Below, one piece after another: positions 11,580 through 22,299 of a stretch of 64,000 bases of DNA. Within the stretch, counting starts at the first letter, position 1. Each line of letters starts with the position of its first letter. The translations under genes were made by a program, and so were the position numbers. The notes under the pieces were generated by a model. That model ran no database searches, was not told the DNA's origin, and was given only the letters and a program-made list of their open reading frames with translations. Source of the stretch: Epiperipatus broadwayi (taxonomy: Eukaryota > Onychophora > Udeonychophora > Euonychophora > Peripatidae). Location of the stretch: the NCBI GenBank assembly GCA_028023455.1, contig JAQFVV010012530.1:1178001-1242000 (forward strand), in the 5' to 3' direction.

Positions 11580-12119
11580 CTAGTCACGGCCTAACAAGTT
11601 GCTGTGATCACTTGATGCCACTAACAGTGGTAGGTGTATAGTTTTGTTAAGCATAGTTATTTTAACTCTTGTCTGACCCAAGAGTTTTATTTTTTTACCC
11701 TGATAATCTGTTATAGTCCTAGTGCTAGGATGCAGATTATATTTATTATTTTTATTAATGATAGCCCAAGTCTTATTTGAAACAATAGACACTGCAGACC
11801 CTGTGTCTGGTTCCATTTTCACTGGCGTATCATTAATCATAATACTATGTATAAATCCAGACTGATTGTCTTTAATGTGGTTTATACTGGCAACTTGTTT
11901 ATTTTTCTTATAGTTGCCTTTGTTGTTTTTTGGAATGGTTTTTTCCATTCTCATATTGGCTGTTTGTCTTTTTAAGTTTAGACATGTTGCTCTTATATGA
12001 CCGACTCGCTTGCAGAATGAGCACGCAGTATGGAGGTGTGGACATTCTGTTTGCACATGCATCGGTTCATTGCACCTATAACAATGCTTAACACTCGTTG
12101 TTGAGCTAACTGAGTGCAT
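11580..12119 (-). pseudogene. Nucleocapsid zinc knuckles and aspartic protease
   Basis: Two CX2CX4HX4C zinc knuckles (CYRCNEPMHVQTEC and CSFCKRVGHIRATC) at the N-terminal end indicate the nucleocapsid part of Gag. About 60 residues later is the retropepsin active site, PDTGSAVSIVSNKTW, with the catalytic Asp-Thr-Gly intact, followed by LLGRD near the end. This segment alone is open, but it is out of frame with its neighbours. Confidence 0.92.
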
Positions 12120-12179
12120 GTCAGACTCAGTCTTCTGCTCAACTTTTTGAACAGTAATTTACTTTTTGTAATGGCTTTG

Positions 12180-12686
12180 CTTGACATGCTATAGATTCAG
12201 CCAGCGTGGCTTGAGCTGCAGCCTTTTCAAAGTCTATATCTGGTGTCATTAATAGTTTGAGTCTTAAATTATGATCATTCATGCCACAAATGAAATGATC
12301 GCGTAGTGCTTCTTTTAAGAACTCTTTACGTAAGTGCTAATGCCCGGATTCGCGTTTAGAATTCTCTAGCTTTTTCTCCCTCCGATTGGATACTGAGATT
12401 GAATTGATATCTCTGCATTATTGTTAGCGGTTTGGGGGGGGAAATATTCAGTGAGAATCACCAACGCCCTCTCAAAATTCAAGTTGGCCAGTATTTCTGA
12501 CCCGATTTGAGATTTTAAAATATTATATTTCTGTGACCCGATTATTGTCATCAGCGTCGCTAATTTTATTTCAGACTTTTTGATCTGATTTGCCTGCATA
12601 TAAAAAATTAGGTGCTCTTTGTAGCTTGACCAGTTCTCAGGGAACCCTGGATCAAAAGCTTCCATCGAGCCAATTATATTAGCCAT
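12180..12686 (-). pseudogene. Gag N-terminal and capsid region
   Basis: The frame starts at the first ATG after the leader (12686) with MANIIGSMEAFDPGFPENWS, followed by a capsid-like helical stretch to about 12366. A degraded continuation (KEALRDHFICGMNDHNLR, then an LAESIA block) reaches about 12180 with stops. These blocks match Ty3/gypsy capsid proteins. It is broken relative to the zinc-knuckle frame. Confidence 0.8.
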
Positions 12687-13139
12687 TTTTTATTTTATTT
12701 TTCTCTGTTATCACGTAAGAAAAATATTTTTTCCGTATATTTGTGAGTAACCACTCGATACGGTTATGTTCGACAGATTTTTTACTCTGCTAGTGCGAGC
12801 TGTCTTTTTTAGCAAGGCCAATTTTGATTGGTTTATGAACCACCAATCGTGTTTGTGATCACTTTATTTTTCCTCCCAGAAATAAGTGATTTTGACAATG
12901 GCTGTTTACTAAATACTATTTGTGTATTTTACTTATTTTGCCAGAAATAAGTGATTTTAAGACTCACTGCTTAATAAATACGTATTTCACTTGGACAGTA
13001 TTTTAAGTGTGATTTAGTAATCACAGCTTCGTAACTTATCACTATCTATATAATTGCGATCTCGCGTATTTACGTTTTCCAAGTTTTTTCTTTTTCCAGC
13101 CATAGGGAAAAAAAATCTTTTGTCAAACTGCACCAAATC

Positions 13140-13774
13140 TGTTGTGTTTGGTATGGATTACAGACCCAACCAACTGAAAATAATGTAAATAATATTGAAA
13201 CAAGTATTACAATTAATATATTTATTATTATGTACAAATATATACAATACAATATATACAAGTGAATATTTACAAGTTGAATATTGGAGTTTAACGTAAA
13301 CTCTGGGTTCTGCCTGTCACTTCCAGCCACACCTGATGGCTTGCCTCACAGGTAGGGTCTATGACTCTTCCAGCTGTACAAGACAGCTTGCCTCGAGCAG
13401 AGAGTGGTCTTAGCAGTGTCCAGTCTCTGTGAGACTTGCCTAGCTGCATAGACTAAATAACGTAGTGCTATCAATGAGAAGACTTGCTGCTGTTTAGGTT
13501 AGCAAAGCTTCCCTGGGAGAATGCAAAGAGTCTTTTCAGGTTAGACATGTTCTTCCTTGATTCTTACAAAAGGCTGACTATTTATACCCAGATCCCTGAC
13601 CTTATTGAAAACCTTCGGATTCAGCAAGCATCATTGCTTATTGGCCTGTAATAATCATTGGCTATGCTTTTATCTATACATCAACCTATTGACCTGTGGC
13701 AAACAATGCTTGATCCGATCAGATAAGGAGGCATCTGGAATAGTCTACTTCTGAGAGAAGGGAGGACTATAACA
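13140..13774 (-). repeat. 5' LTR of the 8.7-13.8 kb Ty3/gypsy element
   Basis: Partner of 8695-9324. It ends TG...CA and is flanked by the ATATG target duplication at 13775-13779. The leader and primer-binding region would lie just below 13140 on the minus strand (TTTGGTGCAGTTTGACAA). I could not assign a primer tRNA. Confidence 0.95.
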
Positions 13775-14072
13775 ATATGTATGAAAAATATAAAATTGAA
13801 TACTGTAGTAATAAAAAAAGTAAAACAAGTTTGTCTTGTATTAATTTTTTTCAAATATTTGAAATTTTTTATTAGTCATACTTTATTTGCTTATTTTTTT
13901 AATGCGAATTTTAAAGTAATTTTTCCTTGCTGCTTTGCTTTTATGTGAATTCTGAAAATTACAGAACCCTTATCCCCCATTTTTCAAGGTAAATTAAGTC
14001 TATTTTTGTGCAATTTTTTTTAATACGGGTTTTCTGTGGAACCTATCTACCGCATAAAATGAGACCCAGGTG

Positions 14073-14383
14073 TATACAGAAAGTTCAATAAAAATGATGT
14101 TACATACAGACTATTAAAGAAAGGAAAATAATAAAAAAGACAAAACAAAATTTTTATAGAAATTCTAGGATTAGAATGACATTAGTATAAATACAGTTCT
14201 TAAAAAAGATATATAAGGGAAAATATATAAAGACAATATTACTTATAAATAAATTATGAGTTTGTAAAAAAATGTTTATAGAAGTATATTTATAGATATT
14301 ACATATTAAAGAAACAAAAACTTAGCATAACATTCACATATAAAGCAGTATAATATAAAATATAAATTTATATGGGAGAATAT
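14073..14383. other. AT-rich DNA, nothing recognised
   Basis: Flank to the right of the Tigger-like element. No coding or repeat signal. Confidence 0.35.
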
Positions 14384-15560
14384 TGTACCGGTCCAACCTC
14401 TCGGTCGTTTACGCTAACTGTATACACGCATTGAACATGAAATGCGTATTATGCAACCGAGCAACGACTGTAGATATTCAGTTAGATATCATGCTTAATT
14501 ATTTTCTCGAATTGCATCCTAAGAAGAAATTATTACATTCATACCTTTGAAAGGTCTGGTTCACTAAGACCTTTACGTGCCACCTCTAGAAAAAAATTGC
14601 TCCCTCCCCAGAGGGATATGACTGCATAATTTAACTTAGGATTATTCCCTTTTACTTAATAAAATCAATAGAAATATGGATGTTCTACTTAATAAATCAA
14701 TAGAAAGATGGATGTTCTAACAAATTATTCTTGGTCCCTATAAAGATTAATCCCAGACTAACTCATCTACTCTTTATCTTGGGAAAATGGTGTGTTGCTT
14801 AGCTAACAAAGGAGGATAAACGATAAGACATTTTACTAACCACACAGCACAACGCTGAAATTTTAATATTATATCTCTGTATTTATTAAGCCCTTAATTA
14901 TCTTATAAGATTACAAATAAACAAAAAAAATACAAAAATATGAAGCACACAAAAGAAATATTAATTAAAACCCCGACTTCATAATTTTTAATTAATTTAC
15001 CAAATAAGATAGAATGGTCTGAGTTTCACCTTCACTTGCACACCCTGAAGCATTATATGGGATAGATTATTCTATACATTATTACAATACATATTGGCCA
15101 TGGTGAGTATGTGTTTCATAAAACAACTGTTTCCTTTTTTTTTTTATGAATCTAATAAAAACTTCATTATTATTTGATATAGTCATTCGACCGCAAATTA
15201 TAATATTTGAATATGAAGAGTTCCTCAATCAATCCTACACGTAGCGGATCACTGAAAATAGGGAACTAATTTACTTATTTATTCCTTTTTATTATTATTA
15301 AAATGATCCTGCACTTGGCAGATAGAATAAATTTATACAAATGGAAATGAATTCACGGTAAGTTATGATGTATTGAATACTGCACATGGCGGATTAAACA
15401 GATCAAGAAAGTTATTTATAAATGAATTGCACGCACTCCATGTCCATTAAATTATATGGATAGGTAGATTTGGATTATCCTTTTTATGTAGATATATTCT
15501 TAAAGAAAAGTGAATTTGTTAATTGTATTCTGATCCTGCACATAGCGGATAGTTGTTTAA
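14384..15560. repeat. LTR-like end with spaced motif array
   Basis: At 14384 the sequence TGTACCGGTCCAACC closely resembles the complement of the 3' end of the 44.2 kb LTR (TGTACCGGGTCGAACC), preceded by ATAT. At 15232, 15307, 15380 and 15531 a motif of the form CCTGCAC(N)TRGCGGAT recurs, related to motifs at 35.6 and 48.5 kb. A 33/32-bp tandem duplication lies at 14654-14718. These suggest an old member of the same LTR element group, but the other boundary was not found. Confidence 0.3.
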
Positions 15561-17411
15561 TAAAACAAGACTAAAGTGGGTGATAAGGCTAATGCCTACC
15601 ACTTGCGTGTATATAACTTTAAGAGTAAATCTACCTTCCATAAATCTTTGATCTAAGTCATTTGCGACATACTAAAATTTATCTTTGTAAGTTAGATATT
15701 CTTTTGAATAACGCATATAATTAATAAAAAACAACTACTGATAGAATATATATAAAAGATTACATAACTCAACACTACCAAAGTATAGATATAACAATAA
15801 AAAGAAAGAAAATCGTTAGTAAGAAATATTTAAATAAAACAACAACAACAAAAATATATATATATTTAGAAATATAAATGAGTTTACTTCCTGAAGGCTT
15901 CGTTTTTCTCCAGGCTGAGGGCTTTTGAAGGAGATACATAAACCATGAGCAGGTGACTGCAGGGGTCTCTTCCATGGATGGTAAGCAAAATTTTTCGTAC
16001 ACAGTTATACTTTGTAGGGGCAGAGAGTCACATAACTTTGTGGCTACATCAGTTTTGTGTAGTGCGAATGCACTGAATGGGGTCCTCTACTCCATGTTTG
16101 CTTGGGCAATACGAATCAGCCTTGATTCCATTCTTCCCATAATGTTAGGCTGCACTTCGGATTTAATTTATTTTAACTGCGTTCTCTCGATCTTCTTGCT
16201 GTGGTTGGACATCTTTGGTTTCTATTTCAAAGGTGTTCCGATTAAGATTGTAGGTATTGTTGAAATTGTTATACTATTTATTTAAATAATTTGCAATATG
16301 TCTCCATCAAATCTCTTTCTTTCGGCTTACTCTTTCCTGGTCACATCCCCACTTCCCTTCTATATTTCCATTTGCAATTTTATTCCTTAGGATTGGATAT
16401 GACTACAGCCTGCTATAACTTTTAATTCTCCGGCTTGCTCAGGGCTATTGCTTATTCTTGCTTGCTTTCCCAAATTGCTTCTCGAAACTTTCTGCTTGGC
16501 CCGAACGAATCGAATTAATTTCTCATTTCTTCCCGGCCAGCACTCCGTAGACGAACATTAAAAATATCTTAATATCCATTACTTTTGGTCAGCATTTTTC
16601 AGAACTCAACTATATGTCTCACTCCTTAAAAAAAATCAAAGTGAATTGAATGCCCCTATATCACCTATTCAGCATTTATATATCCCCCCATTACAGGGTC
16701 CCCTCTACAAACTATTGCTTTTATGATTTTAATTAGTTTAATTAAAACTACTCTGTCTTATCAAAGATTTTCCTATCTTTTTAAATCTATTTGAGAATTT
16801 TTTTCATACCATTAATGATTCACATTCCTATCCCATATTTCTTTTAATTAATTTTTATTCTGCAGGTGTCAAGCCAAATGACCATGTGTTTTTACATTTT
16901 TCTCAAAGCATTATAATAAAAGAGAGAGGTCACTAACTTGCCTGCAGTCATCAAAACTACATTCTAACAAAAAAAAAAATATTTTTTTTATAAAGATTAC
17001 ATGTTGTAAAAAGGTTAACATTATTTTTTAAGTTTTTGTACATAAATTTATTTTCAAAATGCAACCCAAAAACAAAAATATACACTAGAATTTGATAATT
17101 TAAAATAAAGCATATTTAATTGCTGGATTATTTACATTTAAGTTTCCCAGTATAAATTTATATCCTCTCCACCATATCAAATCTGACACATTTATCTTTG
17201 CAACAAAACAGGACGTTTATATTTTACTACATCACATAAATGTTTCAGAACTTGCAGATAAAATGTCTCACCATTACAAACTAAATTGAGAAAAAAATGT
17301 TATTTCATCAAAACAAAAAAAAAAGATCAGCTTTTTGACTTTGGATTTTACTTGTCACAATTTTTAGGAACATGGTGAAATAGTATAGTAATTTTAAAAT
17401 ATGATAGTGAT
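15561..17411. other. AT-rich DNA with possible LTR-related segment
   Basis: The segment 16380-16700 shares scattered blocks with 24690-24870 (TCTCCGGCTTGCTCAGGG versus TCTCGGCTGCTGAACAGAG, and a shared ATGCCCCT box), so it may be part of an old LTR. A frame at 15953-16285 encodes a hydrophobic 110-residue stretch with no recognised family, and I do not call it a gene. Poly(A)/poly(T) runs are frequent near 16.97 kb. Confidence 0.3.
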
Positions 17412-17530
17412 ATATTTCTGTAGTGTAATTTTCACTATGCCACTCGAGCTTGTTTTCTATCTACTTTTAATACCTTGTGGAGGGATGTAATTATAAACAT
17501 ATGACTAAAGATATGTGAAAAATATGTACG
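17412..17530. repeat. Hairpin MITE, truncated inverted copy
   Basis: It starts ATATTTCTGTAGTGTAA and shares an internal box (TGTGGAGGGATGTAAT, then ATAAACATA) with the complement of 17732-17770. It is therefore an inverted partial copy of the element at 17672-17837. Confidence 0.65.
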
Positions 17531-17612
17531 ATCCCCAAATTGCACATTTCATGCAGAACCAGCACTCATCAGTTGGTCCAGACCACAATCTCTTGCATAT
17601 ATCTTTATCATT
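17531..17612 (+). repeat. Dispersed repeat R1
   Basis: The text CATTTCATGCAGAACCAGCA followed by CTCATCAGTTGG recurs with variation at 59345-59410 and at the very end of the window (63945-64000). The class is unknown. Confidence 0.7.
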
Positions 17613-17671
17613 ATTCAGTATATATAGAAGCAAACTACTACTGTTTAATTGATAAATCTTAAAATTTAATC

Positions 17672-17837
17672 ATATTTCTGTAGTGTAAGTTTCACTACAC
17701 CACTTTCATGAAAGATTGATATATGTCTTTGATCGTATGTTTATGATTACATCCCTCCACAAGATGTTAAAAGCGGATAAAAACCAGTCCCTACCTTGTG
17801 TGAGAATGCTGCAGTGAACCTTACACTACAGAAATAT
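17672..17837. mobile_element. 166-bp hairpin MITE-like element
   Basis: Terminal inverted repeats of about 25 bp (ATATTTCTGTAGTGTAAGTT and its complement, one or two mismatches) bound a 166-bp non-coding unit. No clear target duplication was found. The superfamily is not assigned. Confidence 0.65.
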
Positions 17838-17929
17838 TATTCAAAATTAGATAAATTCTAGTGTAATGATTGACTAATAAAAATTATTAATGATGGTGAT
17901 ATGTTAGTTTCAAAAATATTGGACTTTTT

Positions 17930-19195
17930 TAGGAATATATTGACCCATGAAGTTGTACCACCTAATGTTATGAATGATTCTATTGTTCTAATTTTATAAG
18001 AACAAAGAGAATAGACAAAATTGTGGTAATTATTGTGCAATATCATTATTATCTACTACAACAAAGATACTTTCAAGAATTTTATTCAATAAACTACTTC
18101 CAATTGTAGATCAATGACTATGGTCTCAATGTAGTTTAAAGAATCAAAAATCATTAGAGACATGGTTTTTTGTTATCAGACAAATGCAAGACGGATGTCA
18201 GGAATAGAAGAGTAATTTACATATTGTGTTTATTGATTAGGGTTTAAACCATTTAACTCAATTAATCAAACAAGTCTATGGTTTTGTTTAAATTAGTTCG
18301 TTATCTACCAAAATTTATTCATATACAGTTTCTACAGGATGAAATGAAAGAAAATATTACTATAGTCAGAAAATTAGACATTTGAAATAAAAACATATTA
18401 ACCAAGAATGTATACTTGTTCCAACATTATTTTTGATTTTTGTGATAATGGTCTTTGGAAGGCCGTTTAACGAAATAGGAATCAAGAAGTGATCTGAGAT
18501 TGATCAAATTTTTAATCTGAATCAATAAAAATGAAGAGAAAAACTCATTTTGGATTAAAAATATGGTGATGATTTTGTTATTTTTGCCAATTCAAAAGAC
18601 AATCTATAGAATGTAGGTAATGTTATAAAAGGATCACGTAAAGATTTTGGTTTAATAATTGAAGTTCATAATATCAGGCAGTGATGGAAGAAAATTCTGT
18701 GACAAGTTTTAGCTTGGATGCTATCAGTTTAAGAATGTAAACCAGTTTAAATACTTTGGTAGTTTTATAAGTAGAAAGGTTCACTCAGATGTTGAGATCC
18801 AACAGACTCCAATTGACTATTTCTGCTTTTAACAAGTTGAACTGTAGACTATTTCATCATTAGAAAATAACTATAGCAACTAAATTGACTATGAATAAAA
18901 TTGTTATTTTACTTTATTGTATGGATGTGAAACTTGGACATAATTACTGCAACTAAGCTGTATATAAGAGCTGTTATTTTACTTAATTTATATATTGATA
19001 TGTAATTTGAACATAATTATTGCAACTAAGTTAGCTGTATGTAAAGCTGTTATTTTGTTTAATTTATTGTATGGATGTGAAACTTGGATACCCTATGAGT
19101 GCAATATAAAAGCATTAAAAAAGGTTTGCTTAAAAATGCTTTGTAAAATTTTAAAAATACAATGTCAAAATTCTATTTTCTGGATATGATACTAT
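17930..19195 (+). pseudogene. LINE reverse transcriptase remnant
   Basis: In broken frames the sequence follows the polymerase domain of a common animal APE-type LINE. It shows NCGNYCAISLLSTTTKILSR (finger/palm start), a degraded SQC-GFR region, FVIRQMQ, the palm region in which QECILVPTLFL stands for the usual GVKQGCxLAPTLF, YGDDFVIFANS for the usual YADD, and finally the thumb block TKLAVCKAVILFNLLYGCET with LKKVCLKMLCKILKIQCQN at 18995-19189. The active site Asp pair is kept, but frameshifts and stops are many. The thumb region contains three tandem copies of a 73-75 bp segment (18869-19090). A C-terminal piece of the same LINE type lies at 42.2 kb. Confidence 0.8.
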
Positions 19196-19345
19196 AGAAT
19201 TCACTATTGTAATATATCTTCATTAGATTGAACATTAAAACTGCTATGTTTGAATAAAAAGTCAGCTTTAGTTGATTTTTAAAAATAACTAAAAAGTTAA
19301 TTAATAATCAAAAAATAATAAATTTTTTATAACAGTAATATAAAT

Positions 19346-19492
19346 ATCACATGATCACCATTTCTTATGCTTGCTTGCTTATAACTTATTAAAACAGGCA
19401 CATACTCTAGCTTGCAATGAGTGGCAATACATATAGAGAGTTTACCTGTTTTAATAACAGTTATAAGCAAGCAAAGAAAGGTGATCATGTAA
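19346..19492. repeat. Fold-back copy of SINE-like repeat M
   Basis: The two ends are complementary: CATGATCACCATTTCTTATG near 19346 pairs with the complement of AGAAAGGTGATCATG near 19490, and an inner pair AAAACAGG / CCTGTTTT extends it. The centre contains the GAGTGGCAATACATATAGAG box seen in other M copies. Confidence 0.7.
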
Positions 19493-19649
19493 TGTTTATT
19501 GGCTTAAAATCAATTCTGTCTAATAGGATAGTGTTGGTTATGGTTATTAAAGGACCAAAGTCACCAAAATGTATAGGTACTGAATTGAGTTCAGACCTAT
19601 ATGACTATATAAGCTAATGAGCTGGATTGAAAATATTACGGTGTTTTCA

Positions 19650-19880
19650 ATTTATGACTCATGGTTTTGTAGTTAAGTAGAGATAAAAGGTGGTTGCTGG
19701 AGGGTTACATTAGATCCTAAGATCTAAGTGCAAGCCAGAAACTAGTCTGGGGATATTGGACAAGTAGGCACTAGATGGGGATTTTATGCACAAGCCTTTT
19801 GGCATCCATTGATTACTCTGGCTTGCACTGAGTGGCAATACATACAGAGAGTTTGCCTATTTTAATAATCTATATAAATA
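19650..19880 (-). repeat. SINE-like repeat M, second copy
   Basis: It contains the family blocks TTACATTAGATCCTAAGATC, AACTAGTCTGGGGATATTGG, GCACTAGATGGGGATTTTAT and CTTGCACTGAGTGGC in the same order as the copies at 40.6 and 62.9 kb. Orientation is defined here by the copy ending in GGTGATCATGTGATRTTTAG. Confidence 0.75.
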
Positions 19881-20614
19881 TCAATAATAATTTTACATAT
19901 AAAAAGCCTTTTTCAGTACCTAGTTTGGTGCCCTTTTCAAATGTTAATAATCTATTTAATGTTAATGAATCATTTCAGGCATAAAATCAACTAGTGTTCA
20001 TTAATGGAATTAAAACAAGCAATAGCAATATAAATCATTAAAATAAGTTAAAACTCATATAAATCCAGTAGTTACAAAATAATTGACTACATCATAACAA
20101 TACATTAAATATTATATACAATTTTTACAATTATATATATATCATATAATTTTTCATTTATTTTTAATTAACCAATTGTTAAACAAATTTATTGAAGTCT
20201 TATAAATATTCATACAATTATTCAAATTATTTTTAATATAGTATGATTCGTATATTTGTCTTCTTTTTGGATCTTTGATATAATTTGAAGTTTTAATACT
20301 TTTTGTAGCATCTATTCTATGCCTATAATTCAAGTAATGAATGTATAATGCAGATTTATTAATTAAAGATTTTATTTAATTAAATATTCAAATATAGTGA
20401 AATATATGGACTTTAATAAAATAAGTTAACATTAATTCATAGAGAGAGGAAATAAAATAGATAAATAATAAATAGCCGGAATAAGATTAATTAAATTGCT
20501 ATATTATAAAATATTTAATTAAAATATATTGTGTACAGTAATTATTATCAGAAGGAAAAAATAAATACCATATAATGGAGGAAATTTAATTAGTACAAGT
20601 TAAAATAAGAGCGT
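19881..20614. other. AT-rich DNA, nothing recognised
   Basis: Low-complexity AT-rich sequence. It may include decayed Ty3/gypsy sequence leading into the fragment that follows, but I see no motif. Confidence 0.35.
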
Positions 20615-21010
20615 ATTCATGTCAGTAGAAACATCAGATTGGGCCATGCCTATAGTTGTGATAACAAAACCCAGTGGCCAAATCCAAATATGTGGGGATT
20701 ATAGAGTAATGATAAATAAGTATTTAAATAATTTAATAATAATGAGGATTATTGTCTTAATCTACCAAAAATAGATTTTAGACAAAAATAGTGATCAGAT
20801 AATCCCTTCTCTACAGGGAAAGGTTAATTACAAAACTAATTAATTTTAAAAATTCATTAGTTATTCCATAAGTAAAAATCACATTATTTAAACCTTAAAT
20901 CTGTTAATAATAAAAAAAAACAGAATAATTTGAAGAGCACACTTATGACTCGGAAGACTGACTGCAAAGACAACCTCCGTAAACCTAAGAACTTTTTGCA
21001 AATCATATTT
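20615..21010 (+). pseudogene. Ty3/gypsy reverse transcriptase fragment and 3' segment
   Basis: 20625-20730 encodes SVETSDWAMPIVVITKPSGQ followed by IQICGDYRVMINKYL, the start of a Ty3/gypsy polymerase (xSxWATPIVxVxKxxGxxRxCxDYxxxN). It then breaks off. The DNA from about 20750 to 21010 parallels 31900-32200, downstream of another Ty3/gypsy fragment (shared GTTATTCCAKAAGTAAAAAT, ATCATATTTGRTCTTATT). It is probably the same family with the middle of pol lost. Confidence 0.65.
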
Positions 21011-21095
21011 GATCTTATTTTATGTGTCATAAGCTAGATGTAAATACATTTGCTAGACTATCAAAAGAAATGAATATAATGTGAATATTTAATAT

Positions 21096-21440
21096 AATCA
21101 TATATATTGCTTATAATACTTCATTTGTATACACTTTAATGCAACTAATTTTCTTAAAAACTTCTTTATTTTCTTACAGTTTCGATTGTCCAGCAGTCTT
21201 CATCAGAGCTCTATCTTCATCTCTGCTTTACTGCTTCAATTAACTGCTTTAATTAAAGCAGTTAATTGAAGCAGTAAAGCAGAGATGAAGATAGAGCTCT
21301 TAATTGACGCAGTAAAGCAGAGACGAAGATAGAACTCTGGTGGACAGTCGAAACTCTAAGAAAATAAAGAAGTTTTTAAGAAAATTAGTTGCATTAAGGT
21401 GTATATGAATGAAGTATTATAAGCAATATATATGATTATA
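21096..21440. repeat. Large palindrome (345 bp)
   Basis: The sequence reads into its complement around a centre TTTAATTAAA at 21248-21257. Left arm from about 21096 includes TTGCTTATAATACTTCAT, AACTTCTTTATTTTCTTA and GTCCAGCAGTCTTCATCAG. The right arm repeats these in reverse to about 21440. The right arm carries an extra 38-39 bp, a diverged tandem copy of TTGAAGCAGTAAAGCAGAGA and flanks. It is a fold-back or inverted duplication. A related box lies at 7.68 kb. Confidence 0.85.
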
Positions 21441-22299
21441 TGAAGATATGTAAAGAAAGTGAAGGAGAAGAATAAGAGAGTATACTTCTAATATTTAATA
21501 TATTCATGCTCTTGTTTCTAGATACTTAAGATTGGCCTATATAATTGCATTTAGGTTTGAAAATAAGGTAGTCATTCTTATTTTCTCAAAGTCTTTATCT
21601 TGTGACAGGAATGAGAGTATCCTCCTATTTAATATCATTGATTTAATATTATGTACAGTGCTAGTGAGAAAAGTTTATTATCTTCTAAATATAATTATCG
21701 TCTGACACTGCTAGTAAAATTTATTGATTATTGACAGTTAAAATAGAAAGTATTGTTTTTAATATGAGGTATCAACCTAATTTACTAAGGTTAGTTATCA
21801 AGAATTATGATAACAAAAATTTAGATCAATAAACTCTCATTAAATTAAAATTTCTAAATGGGAAATTTGTCTAACACTTTACTCTTTGAGGTGAGATGAA
21901 AGAAAACTGATGCAGTCGATTAAAATATTAGGAAAAGAGAGAGTATATAGCAAAAGAAAACTCAGTCAACCAAAATTGGTACAATCAAATAAAACTTTTG
22001 GGAAAACAGAGTTTATAGCCAGAGAAAACTGGCACAATCAACTAAAATTTGGGGCCTGAGAGCATTTTATAGAGAAAAAAAATAGAAATTTAAGTTCTCA
22101 AAAATATTGAAAATGTTAGGAGAGACAAATATAAACAATTTTAACATTGGCAACAGTAGTGAATAGCCAAATTATTTGGGATCATAAAATTTATTTTTTT
22201 CTAAATGATATTAAGAAAGAAAAATGTAAAATAGCAGCTTTATTATGTTTGAACAATATTGAAATCATAAATATAAAAAAACTGCAAACCAAATGATCC
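21441..22299. other. AT-rich DNA, nothing firm
   Basis: No firm features. The A-rich, frame-broken stretch from about 21900 could be decayed gag, but no motif supports it. Confidence 0.3.

Larger units (their letters stand above)
8695..13774 (-). mobile_element. Ty3/gypsy LTR retrotransposon, complete ends, defective
   Basis: A 5,080-bp element on the minus strand, bounded by LTRs and by a perfect 5-bp target duplication ATATG (8690-8694 and 13775-13779). Gene order on the minus strand is gag, zinc knuckles, protease, reverse transcriptase, RNase H, integrase, the Ty3/gypsy order. The internal region is only 3.8 kb because the segment between RNase H and the integrase core, including the integrase zinc domain, is missing. 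Frameshifts, a replaced polymerase active site and a replaced integrase glutamate make it non-functional. The LTRs differ at roughly 25-30 positions in 630 bp by eye, about 4-5%, so it is older than the element at 44.2-51.0 kb. Confidence 0.95.
8009..14072. mobile_element. Tigger/pogo-like DNA element, non-autonomous, with nested insertions
   Basis: The ends are inverted repeats. The left end begins CACCTGGGTCTCGTTTTATG at 8009, and the right end is its complement ending at 14072, with one mismatch in about 23 bp. Each end is flanked by TA (8007-8008 and 14073-14074), the target duplication of the Tc1/mariner/pogo superfamily. The terminal TTTTATGCGG text and subterminal ATGCGA repeats resemble Tigger ends. 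Removing the 5.08 kb Ty3/gypsy element and one copy of its target duplication leaves about 980 bp with no transposase frame, so this is an internally deleted, non-autonomous copy. A LINE 3' end at about 8551-8650 also lies inside it. Confidence 0.75.

Noticed and set aside
15953-16285. 110-codon hydrophobic frame as a membrane protein gene
   Set aside because: No family resemblance, no splice or promoter context, and it lies beside LTR-related sequence.
14384-16700. Complete minus-strand LTR ending at 14384
   Set aside because: A matching 5' hairpin end and target duplication could not be found, and the motif array runs in the plus orientation. Only an LTR-like end is reported.
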